A stretch of DNA of 64,000 bases from Neoceratodus forsteri (lineage: Eukaryota; Chordata; Ceratodontiformes; Ceratodontidae), in assembly GCA_016271365.2 (NCBI GenBank), contig CM057456.1:886038001-886102000 (forward strand). The letters run 5' to 3'. Below are positions 21,701 through 31,589 of the stretch, in pieces; position 1 is the stretch's first letter; each line of letters begins with the position of its first letter. The position numbers were made by a program, and so were the translations under genes. The notes beneath the pieces were generated by a model. It saw only the letters and a program-made list of their open reading frames with translations, was not told where the DNA came from and made no database searches.

Positions 21701-22883
21701 GTAGTTTGGAGACAGACACAAAAAAATAGATACTGCACCCAATTCTAGTTGTCACAGTACAAAAAGCACATTGATTAGGTCTATACCATACTGCAGGTAT
21801 AACACTGGACTATCAGCTGATTAGTTATGTAACACCCTCCTGCGCGGTGTGCACATAAACTGGTGATAATGTTAAGTTTTGGGCCATCATTTAAAGGGTT
21901 AATTTTGCCTACACTGCATGGGCAGGAGCTCCACGGGTCAGAGGTCAACCTGCGTGTGCAGGGTTATAAATCTGGGATTTTGGCACCTAAAAAGGGAGGC
22001 GGAGAGGCGTGTGTGAGCTGCAGGGAAAAGGTGCGGGGATGCGGTCTAGGACAGCATGACCATTTGCCTGCTCACAGGGCCAGCAGTTCATGGAGTGTGC
22101 ATCCAAAAACCAGTCTGGCAGTGGTCGTGGTGGTGGCTGCTGTTTTTGGCCATCGGGTTTACCCTCTTCAATGCCTCCCCTGTGGAGTCGTTGGTTGGGA
22201 GGTTCTTAGCCAGCGTGTAGTATGGCTCCATTGTGCACTCCATGTTTACGGGAAGAGAGAAAAAAAAAACAAGGGGAAAATTGGAACCCAAGAGGGGGAG
22301 AGAGAGCTGTAGCCCTGGAGCAGATACATCAACCCGGTTGTGGCAGCTCCACTGGGGCCGCAAGATGTACATAGTTCACAGCCATGCCCGTGGTCTGAGA
22401 TGGGAGCCAGTTCCATTGTCTGGAAGATCAGTTCAGCCACGGGGTCTTGTGGAAACCTAGGCTTAAAGCAAGTGCCTGGAGTCTAACATGCCTTCCCAGA
22501 TGGTGCAGGTCTGTGAGGACATATGCCTATGTGCCAAATGGAGTCACTCACTATGGCCAGCCTGTATAGAGATCTGATGGTGGGGATTTGGAGAACAGTT
22601 TCAACCTAATGTGGAGTGAAAGGTATCTGGGAGCCAAGGTGTTATTGAGGGAGAGAGATAGCTTGCTGTCACCTTAGGGCCTTATTTGGCCCTGAAAAGT
22701 GCTGCCTAACTTCATAAGTGGACATCTTGTCCCATAAGAAAGCCACCTAGGATTAGTGGGGCCATTTCTGCCACAAAATGCATCCACTAACCTCCCGGCA
22801 AAGTTTCCCATGGTCCTCGTGTACAGAAAAGTTGTTTAAATTGTGCCATGAAGTTTGTTCATTAAATGAGATCCCCGTTAATG
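21701..22883. other. Unassigned, TATA-containing, possibly LTR-like segment
   Basis: From tgtaacaccctcctgcgcgg at 21829 through a TATA-like ttataaatc at about 21964 to a purine tract near 22255-22305, the layout recalls a solo LTR. I found no matching second LTR, no primer-binding site and no target duplication, so this is only a possibility. Open frames at 21863-22460 lack recognisable domains. Confidence 0.25.
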
Positions 22884-23031
22884 TTATGGTTAGAAACATA
22901 GAAGCTGTCGCCAGAAAAAGATCTCTTGGCCCACCAAGACTGCCAAAACATCCCTACCTACTGTGCTACCATAGACCCTAACTGATCTCCAGCCTTACCT
23001 CCCCCTCCCCCAGCCCTGTTACTAAGGTTCT

Positions 23032-23376
23032 CACAAAGTACAAAAGGCAGCACTCACAAGACATGAGAGGGTGCTAGGAAAATATAATGTAATGATAAAG
23101 AACCAGCATTCCAGACATGAATTCAGCGAAAGTTATTATTTTTTACTGATGTTCAGCCAGTACTTACAATAAACAATGCCGTTTAAAGTGTAGTCTAAGT
23201 GAAATCCATCTCCCACACTGGTGCAACTAGCCAAAACGCTTCGGGGTATGCTACCCCTTCGTCAGGATAGATCTGTTTATTTGTAAGTACCGGCTGAACA
23301 TCAGTAAAAAATAATAACTTTCACTGAATTCGTGTCTGGAGTGCTGGTTCTTTGTTATCTAGTTTTTTACCATCTG
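23032..23376. mobile_element. Foldback insertion, Penelope-like, with hammerhead-like core
   Basis: Inserted in CR1-C with a clear target duplication: ctgttactaaggttc occurs at 23018-23032 and again at 23375-23389. Arms at 23098-23170 and 23284-23354 are about 70-base inverted repeats (aagaaccagcattccagac left; gtctggagtgctggttctt right). The centre on the minus strand has a hammerhead-type core. Penelope-like retroelements are known to carry hammerhead motifs in their terminal repeats, and their copies often have inverted pieces; assignment to that group is inference. Confidence 0.6.
23238..23265 (-). ncRNA. Hammerhead-ribozyme-like core
   Basis: The minus strand reads CTGACGA, then a hairpin made of GGGGTA and TACCCC with a three-base loop (stem II), then GAAGC. 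The hammerhead consensus is CUGANGA, stem II, GAAA. The only visible core difference is G for the last A. Stems I and III are less obvious. Present activity is unlikely, but the descent from a ribozyme is plausible. Confidence 0.5.
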
Positions 23377-25038
23377 TTACTAAGGTTCCCCTGTGTCTAT
23401 CCCATGCATGTTTGAAACCTGTTACCATTTTGGTACCCACCACCTTTGCTGGGAGGCTGTTCCAGCTGTCCACCACCCTTCCCATGAAGAAATATTTCCT
23501 CACATCCCCTGTAAGTCTCCCCCTTCAAGCTTCATATCATGCCACTTCATCTTTGCGCATCTCTTTCTGTGCAATATGCCACCCTCTAGTACCTTACTGA
23601 TATCCTTGAGGTATTTGAGTGTTTCCATCATATCTCCCCTTTCTCTCTTTTCCTCCAGTGAGTACATATTTAACTCCCTGAGTCTTTCCTCGTACGGCTT
23701 CTGATGCAGGCCATGCACCATTTGGTTGCCCTTCTCTGTACCGCATCCACCTGGTCTATATAATTTCTGATATGGGGTCTCCAGTACTGGACACAGTACT
23801 CCAGGTGTGGCCTCACCATTGATCTACAAAGGCGTAACACTATCTCCCTTTTTCTGCTGGTGATACCCCTCCCTATGCACTCCAGCATCCTACTAGCCTT
23901 TCCTACTGCCTTGTCACACTGCTTTGCTACCTTCAGGTCATCAGATATGATGACCCCAGATCCCTTTCCTGTTTGTTCTTGTTAACACCTCCCCCCCCCC
24001 AAATGATATGTTGCCCTTGAGTTTCTGTGCCCCATATGCATAACTGTACTTGTTTTGGCGTTGAAGCCCAGTTGCCAAACCCTTGACCATTCTTCCAGTT
24101 TTTTAGATCTTCCTCATTTCTCCACCTCCCCGCCCGTGTGTCCACTCTGTTGCAGATTTTTGTACCTCCTAAGGAAGGGTAGGACAAGATGTGTGGGTGT
24201 AGTTGATTAGAGCTTCGAACCTGAAATCTGATTTTGAAGTCTCGAAGCTTAGTCAACTGCAATATTTATTGTAAGTACTATGATATTTCACATTAAAATA
24301 TTTTTTCACTACTGAATAAGATGTCTAGAGTGCTGGTTCTTCATTTTTTGTACTATTTATATTTTGCAGCACCCACTCGTAACTGAGAGTCCTGCTTTAT
24401 GTGGACTGATAACTAGCTTGCTTACCTGTCTTATGTGTGGAATGGCGTCAGGCCTTTCTGAAATCCAGTTAGGCCACATGCACTGCTCCTCCCCGATCCA
24501 CCTCCCTGGTAACCCAGTCAAAAAACTCTATCAGGTTTGTTTGCCAAGATCTACCCCCTGTGAACCCATGCTGCCTTGGATCCTGCAATCCACTGGTGTT
24601 AAGGCATTCCCCAATCCTTTATTTAAGTAGAATTTCCATAACCTTGCCCACCACTGAGGTCAGGCTTACAGGTCGGTGGTTTTCTACCTCCTCCCTATTC
24701 CCACTTTTGTGTATAGTGACCACATCTGCCCTCCTCCAGTCCCCTGGAACTTCCCCCGTATCCAGTGATAGACTGAACAGGGCTGTCAGAGGCGCAGACA
24801 GTTCCTCCTGTAGTTCCTTCAGTATCCTAGGATGAACCCCATCCTGCCCCCTAGCCCTGTCTACTTCTAGTTTTGCTAGTTCACTGAGGACTCTCTCCTC
24901 TGTAAAAGGGCTAGTGTCCACCTCCCTTCCCTTAATGCCCATCTCCACTATCTGTGGCCTGTCACCTACCCCTTCCATTGTGAATACTGAACAGAAGTAC
25001 TTATTCAGTATGTCAGCTTTCTTCTGGTCTTCTTCCAC
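23320..25038 (-). pseudogene. CR1-C ORF2, reverse transcriptase and C-terminal part
   Basis: Minus-strand frames give DILNKYFCSVF, HPRILKELQEELSAPLTALF, NHRPVSLTSVVGKVMEILLK, QTNLIEFFDWVT-type sequence near 24520, then after a gap TKICNRVDT (following the lost FADD), [22 protein letters not shown] and a C-terminal FMGRVVDSWNSLPAKVV. The catalytic Asp pair itself is missing because of the deletion and insertion at 24152-24364. Confidence 0.82.
24152..24364. mobile_element. Second foldback insertion related to 23032-23376
   Basis: Contains a hairpin (agttgattagagcttcgaa paired with tcgaagcttagtcaact) and then attgtaagtac, cactactgaa and gtctagagtgctggttctt, the same right-arm order as in 23284-23354. 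Possible short duplication tttttgtac on both sides. It sits inside the CR1-C polymerase between TSG and TKICN, where part of the host is missing. Confidence 0.55.
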
Positions 25039-25349
25039 ACTCTCCCCTCCCCTTTTAGTCTTACTATCGCAGCCTTGCTTTTCTTCTTTTCAGTTATGTA
25101 TCTGAAGAAAGTTTTATCCCCCTTTTTTGCTGATTTGGCAATGTTTTCCTCTGTTTGTGCTTTATCCCTCCTAACTGCCTTCTCTGCCTCCCTTTGCTTC
25201 TCCTGATAACTCTCCCTATCCTCTTCCGTGTTGTATTGTACCTTTTGTATGCCTGTTGCTTTCCTTTACCTTCTCTGCTACTTCCTTGAGGAACCATATC
25301 AGGCTGTTTCTTCTCTTGTTCTTAGTAACCTGCTTGACACAGATGTTCA

Positions 25350-26115
25350 TTGCCTACTCAATGGCCTGCTTTATTCTTGCCCACTTTTCCTCTACCCCAC
25401 CCTTATTCCCTATTCCTGCTAGGGCTTCCCTGAGGCACTCTACCATTTTCTTGAAATCAGCTCTCTTGAATTCCAGGACCCTCGATTTAGTGCACACCAT
25501 ACGATGATCATTGGTCCCCAGGTGGCTTCCCACTGTGATGTCAGAGACACTGTTCCTGTTTGACAGTACAAGGTCCAGTACTGTCCTCTCATGAGTGGGT
25601 TCTTTAACTAGTTGCCTGAGGAATGCCCCCTGCAGAGAGTTATGGATTTCCCTACTTCTAACTGATGCTGCAGCAGCTAGGCTCCAATCCACATCTGGTA
25701 GATTGAAGTCCCCCACTAGCAGTACTTCACCCTTGTTAGCCATCCCTTGTATTTCATCTGTGATATACTATCTGCTTCCTCTCCCTGTGCTGAAGGTCTG
25801 TAGATCACCACTACCCTAATAGTGGCCCCCCTCCATGTCTCCAGGGTGACCCACAGTACTTCTGCTTTGCTCTGTTCCCCTTGTATTTCTGTGGCCTTTA
25901 TGTTATCTCTCACTTAAAGAGCCAACCCCCTCCCTTTTTCCTACCCTGTCCCTCCTGAATAGTGCATACCCTGGTATGGGTACCTCCCAGTGCTGGTTCT
26001 CATTGCACCAGGTCTCTGTAATTGCTACTATGTTCAGGTCTCCTGATGCCATGGTGACTCTAGGTCCACCATCTTGTTGCCCAGACTTCGAGCATTTGTG
26101 CACATGGCTCTCCAT
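25350..26115 (-). pseudogene. CR1-C ORF2, endonuclease part
   Basis: Minus-strand sequence with CTNARSLGNKMVDLE, ITETWCNENQHWEVPIPGYA, VVVIYRPSAQGE, VLLVGDFNLPDVDW (catalytic GDFN block), TVLDLVLSN and NDHRMV (from SDH). The order and spacing fit an AP-like endonuclease. Stops occur between blocks. Confidence 0.82.
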
Positions 26116-26559
26116 TTTATACAGCCATCTCCCCTCTTCTTGTCCTTTTGCCCCTCCCTTTTTCCTCCACTGTTATCTTTCCTCTTTCCCCTTCCCTCAT
26201 CCTCCTGGTTTCATGTTTGTGTCTGTTCCCTGTGGGACTTCCCACCCTCAGGATTCCCAGTGCTGACCTTGTAAGCATGTATGGAGGGGGCAGACTATAT
26301 CTTCCTGCCTTATTCCGCCTCCCCCACCCTCGGCTAGTTTAAATGCTTACTAATGTAGCACTTAAGCTGTTCATTAAGGATCTCGGTTCCCCTCCTGGAG
26401 GTATGCAGGCTGTCACCCCTGTTCAGGCCTCTATTCCTCCAGGTGGTGCCACAGTCCCCAATGAATCCAATTCCCTCTTCTCTGCACCACTTCCTCAACC
26501 ATAAGTTCAAGTCCCTGGTGTCGGAGCCTCCTGTCATCCCCCTTGCCATGGACAGGTAA

Positions 26560-27264
26560 CATCTCTGAGAAAGTAACAGACTATGCTATTTGCCTAAGAC
26601 CCCTCCCCAGTTTCCTGAACTCTTCCTGAACTGCATCTAGCCTCTCCCCAGCCAGGTCAGTTGTCAACAAGTGGACAAAGACATCTAGCTCTCCCTCCCT
26701 CTCTGCCTCCCTGGTAATTCTTAGCATTCTCCTTCCATCCCAATGAGCTGTGGCACCAGAAAGGCACTTTACCACCCTCTTCTCATCCCTACCCATCCCC
26801 AACTGTATTCCCCTATTGAGTCCCCCACCAGGATTCACCTCCTCCTACTCTGGGGTTCTCTGTCACCCCCCCTTGGGGTCTCCACCATGGAGGACCCCCA
26901 CATCCATTCCAGTCACTACCTCAGATGCCTCTGTGGGGCAGTCCCACCCTGCAAGTGCGGTGTAGGAGTTCTGTAGTGGTATGGGATTTGGGATGTGCCT
27001 ACATTCCACCACCCTGATCCTCCCCAGTCCCTCCATTGTTCAACTGCTCCTCATACCCGGCACCCTTTGAGGAAGTGGAGATGGACTTGGTGGTCCCTGA
27101 GTGGGGGAGTAGGTCCTCCTAACCCAAGCATTCTCAGCCTTGAGTCTGGCAACCTCCTCCCTCAGCCCAGAGAGGTGCCTGCAGATGGGGCAGCACTGCA
27201 GTCTCCAGAAAGTCTCCCTGAAGACTGCCGCCTCACAGTCACTGCACTGCACCACTCCCAACAT
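26560..27264 (-). pseudogene. CR1-C ORF1: zinc-binding motif plus degraded esterase
   Basis: Begins MLGVVQCSDCEAAV with C-x2-C, then LQCCPICRHLSGLREEVARL, a Cys-Cys-x2-Cys followed by a short heptad-like helix. Further on, CLSGATAHWDG and VFVHLLTTDL match the esterase region of copies A and B, though the GTND block has become LTTD. The shared design of three copies shows this ORF1 type is real for the family. Confidence 0.72.
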
Positions 27265-27309
27265 AGTTACTCCCTATATCTATACCTTACCTGCTACCTC
27301 CTAACAATT

Positions 27310-27510
27310 TACCCAATCCAACAGTTAACCTACCCCTTAAAAATGTAACCAATCCAGTAGTTAACCTGCAGGCTAACAAATCCCAGAAGCACTGTTTGCA
27401 CACACCCCATTTAGCACTGCCTATCCCTCAAAATTCGCCCGATCCAATAGTTAACCTACAGGCCAACTCTCTCAGAAGCACTATTTGCACAAACCCCCTT
27501 TAGAGATACC
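27310..27510 (-). repeat. Tandem repeat in the CR1-C 5' UTR
   Basis: Two to three units of about 90 bases: aatccagtagttaacctgca at 27350 and gatccaatagttaacctaca at 27440, each followed by a cagaagcact and tttgcaca segment, plus a shorter partial unit at 27315. They lie just upstream of ORF1, as in CR1-A. Confidence 0.75.
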
Positions 27511-27759
27511 TACTATTTTTTCCTTTTTTTTCCTTCTTCTTCTTCCCTCTCCCCTTCTCTCTCCCAACCGCCTTCCTCTGAGTCAAGTGTTTATGTGCCT
27601 TGGTTGTCTCCTTCTTCCTTGTTAAGAATCAGACCTCCAGCAGCTAGGGAAGGGAGAGCTACTCTTTTCCTTCAAGGATGGTGAGTCTTATGTGTCTTGG
27701 TGATCCCACCCATTCTGCTCCCAAACAGGATATTCCTGTTGTCAGTCAAATCCAGTGCC

Positions 27760-27766
27760 TATAAAA
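27760..27766 (+). promoter_or_regulatory. TATA box upstream of possible leader exon
   Basis: cctataaaagttg, a consensus TATA box 105 bases before the ATG at 27871. It supports a promoter only if the exon is real. Confidence 0.35.
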
Positions 27767-27870
27767 GTTGAACTGGCTAAGGAAGGGAGGGCATTGAGTG
27801 GAATTCAGTAATTTTTGTGGGACTGTTTATGCCTGCTAACACAAATTACCTTACAGTCTAGCACCAGAAG

Positions 27871-27915
27871 ATGGCGCTCTCCCTACTGTGGACCCTACTA
27901 ATGCCAGCCATCCAG
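27871..27915 (+). CDS. Possible signal-peptide first exon (unproven)
   Basis: ATG in a good Kozak context (gaagATGG) opens 15 codons, MALSLLWTLLMPAIQ, a typical hydrophobic leader, ending at a perfect donor CAG/gtaagt. With the TATA box this resembles the first exon of a secreted or receptor gene on the strand opposite MOCOS. Against it: the split is in phase 0 whereas immunoglobulin and Ly6/uPAR leader exons usually split in phase 1, no second exon was found downstream, and the bases ccagaagatggcgc also resemble a CTCF site. It could be chance. Confidence 0.25.
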
Positions 27916-28379
27916 GTAAGTTACAACTTTAGTTTCTTCTTCTGTGAGTACCCTCTCCCCAAGGACATTTACCACCTCATACCCCTTGACGCCGGGGCGG
28001 GGTGCTGACAGTTACTATAAGGAAAGTGCTACGAGAAAAGATTAGTGATACTCAAATTACTTATCCTAGAGGACAGAAGACCAAGGTGGGACAGTGATCA
28101 TAGTACTTTGAATACTAAAGGGATAGTCAATGTGGCACATGCACAGCTGAGCTGATGAGTGCCAGCAGAACTAGACAGCAGGTACTCAAACTGGGGGGGG
28201 GGGGGGTAGAGGTAAACATAAAAAAAAAAATTACTTCACACAGAGTGTGATCAACAAATTGAACTTCTTTTATGGGGAGTGTGGGAGCTAGCACTGTTCT
28301 CATAGGTCTCAGGTTTATTTTGAGCAAGTTTGCCAACTTACCCTTTTATGCTCACCTTTATCTCAAAGGTTATAACCAT

Positions 28380-29690
28380 ATATTTATTTTTCTTTACAGT
28401 ATGAATCCAATTTGGTCTTAAAATCTTTCACATCTTTACTACTCACTACCTCCATTGATAGGGCATTCCAGATTTTTACCACCCTTTGGGAAAACCACGT
28501 ACACCTTTTTTTATGCAGTTTAGATCAAATGTTAGCTGAAGAAAGTATGACCTTCTATCATATTGTAAATCTCTGGTATCTAGCCCAATACATTCCCATA
28601 TTTCATGGTTTTTAAAGGTCACATAGACCATACACAAGTCCCCTTTCAGTCTGCAATATTCCAGTTTATACATTCCAAGTCTTTCCAGCCTCTCCTCATA
28701 ACACAGACCTCTCATTCGTGCTATCATCCTGGCTGCTCTCCTCTGGACCCCCTCTAAAATCTTTATCCCTGTCCTCGAATAAGGTGCCCAAAACTGTGTT
28801 CAGTAGTCCAGATGTGGCCTCACCAGTGCTGTTTACAGTGGGAGCATCACTATCCTATCCCTACTGTTAATATGCCTTCCTATACAGCTGAGTATCCCAT
28901 ATGATTTTTTGTAATTAAACTACAGTGGTTCTTAAAACTGAAATCATCCATTATAATGACTCCTAGATCTCTTTCCTTGGTTGTTTTTTAATACCTGTCC
29001 TTTTAACACATAGCTTGTTTTTCTAGTATGCTTTCCCAAATGTATCACCACGCATTTATTCACATTAAAATCTAGTTTATGCTCTGAAGCCCATATCTCA
29101 AGTCTAGTACATTTCTTTTGAAGGCTTTCACTATCCAAGCTGTTATTAACCACTGATTCTATTTTGGTGCCATCAGCGAAATTTGTCAGTCAAACACCCT
29201 CATTAGTAGCCATGGATGTCACATAGATGTTAAACAAGTTTAGCCCCAACAGCAATCTCTGTGGCTCCCCACTAGTCACCAGTGACCATTCTGAAGATGC
29301 TCCCTTAATGTTTCTTTTTGCTTTCTATCAGTTAACCAAGAGTCAATACATGTCCACCACCTTGTATTTAATCACATGTTCTTCAATTTGTCAATCAGTT
29401 CTGAATGTGGCATGTGTCAAATGCCTTGCTTTAATGAAGGCAATGTCCACCAAGTTTCCCTTATCCAGTTCCCTGCTCACTCTGTCAAAGAAGTTCAACA
29501 AGTTTGTCTGGGTTGATCTACCTTTTGTAAACCCATGCTGTGTTGAATCACTCAATTTGCTTTTTACTGATAAATTTGTCTATTTCTTCCTTGATTAGTT
29601 TTTTCCAATATTTTACCCAAAACTGAAGTCATGCTAAGAAGCCTATAGTTTTTGCAATCCATCGTCTCCTCTTTTTAAGGCTGTGGGCAT
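28380..29690 (-). mobile_element. L3-like CR1-clade LINE, 3' half
   Basis: On the minus strand: a polymerase segment with STQHGFTKGRSTQTNLLNFF and VSRELDKGNLVDIAFIKA (29560-29410), then LEIWASEHKLDFNVNKCVVI and HLGKHTRKTSYVLKG (29100-28990), then CYEERLERLGMYKLEYCRLK and GDLCMVY (28700-28610). Between these the YxDD block is degraded. Distinct from the CR1 A/B/C group in wording but similar in order. Truncated at both ends. Confidence 0.75.
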
Positions 29691-30821
29691 AGCCCAGAAG
29701 ATGTTTTGCACTCAGAAAAGGCCTGATGTCATTTTTGCTACCAAACAACATGATAAGAGTGTTAAAAATAGATTCCTCTGATGAAGCCTCATTGCTACGC
29801 TGCCTGTGTGTGTATTGGAAGCTGCACAGCACTATTTTTCCTCTGGCCTGAGGAGTTAATGAGCCCACAGAAAGTTAACTCATTATCTTCTGGTGGCCAT
29901 TCTGTGTCAGATTACCAATGGATAGTACAGACATCATAGAAAGCTATTGGAAGTAGAATGGGTTAAAGACTTCCTGGAGCTTTCTGCATAACAAATAAGC
30001 TCTGCTATGCCCTCAGCCCCTATGAACACCTCATTAAGCCATTTGACACCACCATCCTAAGAGCAATCATTCTGCTACTTTGTAGGACATTCCATAGCAA
30101 AGAGTCCCAGTGATGCCTGTTTCCAAATAATACACCAGCTTCATTTTCTCAGGCAGACAGTTCTGGCTACTGTTTATATTCTACTGAATGATCTTAACCT
30201 GCAATTTGTGACTACAGGTGTTTACAACTGAATGACAGTAACTACATTTGCTTCACTTACAAATAGGGACTGTAGGCATATGTGTGTCTAATTTTTGTTT
30301 GACTTAGGTTGCACATAGAATCTGATCAGTTCATAACCTGGTGTATTGTGATTAAATGAACTGATAAATGGGGGCTTTGGTTTCTTTTACAAATTCATTT
30401 TTCCTTACCATGGATATACTAAAACAAAAATTTCTCAACAAAATGTTTAAAAATAAGGAGCGTAGCAGTAATTTAGTTGATGTGGTATAAAGAGCTTATC
30501 CCTGGAAAATTAACTGGTTGGGGGGGCTGCCACATTCAGAATTGGACTTCATGGATGGGGACTTCATGGCAGCAGAAGAGGCATGATGGCAATAAAAGTT
30601 TAATGGTGTGGATGTAGAGGCACCAATATTTGAGCATGACTTTGGCAGAGGACTAAGTGTGACTTGGGGTTGGGGGATCAGCAGGAATTGAGTAAGTCTT
30701 GGTATTTTTAGCATAATGGTTCTCTGAAACTTCAACCTTCAATGGGTTACACTCTGCATCCATCTATACAGTATGTCACTAAGCCACATGCAGTGGGGTA
30801 TGGGTAAAGACCAGATCAGCA
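29691..30821. other. MOCOS: Unassigned intron 2 sequence
   Basis: No exon, RNA gene or recognisable repeat seen. Confidence 0.45.
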
Positions 30822-31117
30822 GACCCGGACCAGAGCTGTAAAATCTGGACTGGGCACAGCTTGTGCAAATATTGCTGATTCACTCACTCCAGATGATCTG
30901 GTCTGGCTTTTACCTGTCTGGTCTGGTCCTGACGGTTCCATTTTCAACCATGCCAAGGAAGGTTTGAAAAACAGACATCCAGGAGTGGACCAAATATGTA
31001 AAAGTCAGATTGAACAATGCAGCCACAGTGACCAGACCAGCAGTATTTGTGCAAGTTGCACCCAGTATGGCCAGTTTGGAGTTTTACAGAACTGCTGTGG
31101 TTCAGGTCTGTCAGTTC
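30822..31117. mobile_element. Foldback/MITE-like inverted repeat
   Basis: Left arm 30822-30882 and right arm 31043-31117 are imperfect inverted repeats (left agctgtaaaatctggactgg; right, reversed, tctgtaaaactccaaactgg). The ends are cagacccgg and caggtctg, flanked by tcag on both sides. A Cys-rich open frame across the right arm (30964-31155) is an accident of the repeat. Confidence 0.6.
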
Positions 31118-31224
31118 AGTTTTTAATCAACCAATCAACCTTTATTTTATACTGAAAGGTATGTGAGCAAAAATGCCTGTTTACACAAATGTCCAGCTAA
31201 GCATAAAAAGAGAAAAGAACATCT

Positions 31225-31372
31225 GGCGGCAGTATAGTGCGGTGGTTTAAGGCTCTGAGCTGCAAACATTGTGTGACCCTGAGCAAGTCACTTAACTTCC
31301 TTGTGCTCCCAGGTTGCATCTGTAAACAAGCTTGCAGCTTAGTGTCTCTCTCCTGGTTAAAAAAAAACATCA
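31225..31372 (+). mobile_element. CORE/MIR-like SINE, B box deleted
   Basis: Head ggcagtatagtgcggtggtt, then a direct jump to attgtgtgaccctgagcaag and the same LINE-type tail (ccaggttgcatctg ... ctcctggttaaaa). The segment holding the B box is missing compared with 14382-14550. It lies just before the DIRS element. Confidence 0.82.
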
Positions 31373-31589
31373 GGTCAAACAATTACATAGTAAAATACAG
31401 TATAAACAGGTCTAACATAAACAGGTCTAATACAGAGATCTTGAGGGATATACTGAAGAAAGGGAAGCAAATAAATAACAGTAACAAATTTACAGCATGG
31501 GATATAGTTGGAGGTGCAGTTCAGGAACATGAACAGTTGGGTGATGCATCGAAAAGAAGTGCAAGTCCTGCACCACCCAGATTCTACAT

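Larger units (their letters stand above)
22884..27520 (-). mobile_element. CR1 LINE copy C, long minus-strand copy
   Basis: On the minus strand: 5' UTR with tandem repeats (about 27310-27520), ORF1 (27264-26560), endonuclease (about 26115-25350), linker and reverse transcriptase (25297-24365), a deletion and foldback insertion (24152-24364), C-terminal region (23950-23320), a second foldback insertion (23032-23376), and a 3' end at 22884-22990 in the usual CR1 form (gtgggccaagagatcttttt, then ttctatgtttc). It belongs to the same group as copies A and B. Many stops and frameshifts are present. Confidence 0.86.

Noticed and set aside
21829..22330. Solo LTR of a gypsy-type element
   Set aside because: TG start and TATA-like site are suggestive, but no partner LTR, primer-binding site, polymerase or target duplication was found.
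30964..31155. Short Cys-rich frame resembling a Ly6/uPAR-like end
   Set aside because: It lies across the right arm of an inverted repeat; the Cys spacing is accidental and there are no splice signals that link it to the possible leader exon at 27871.
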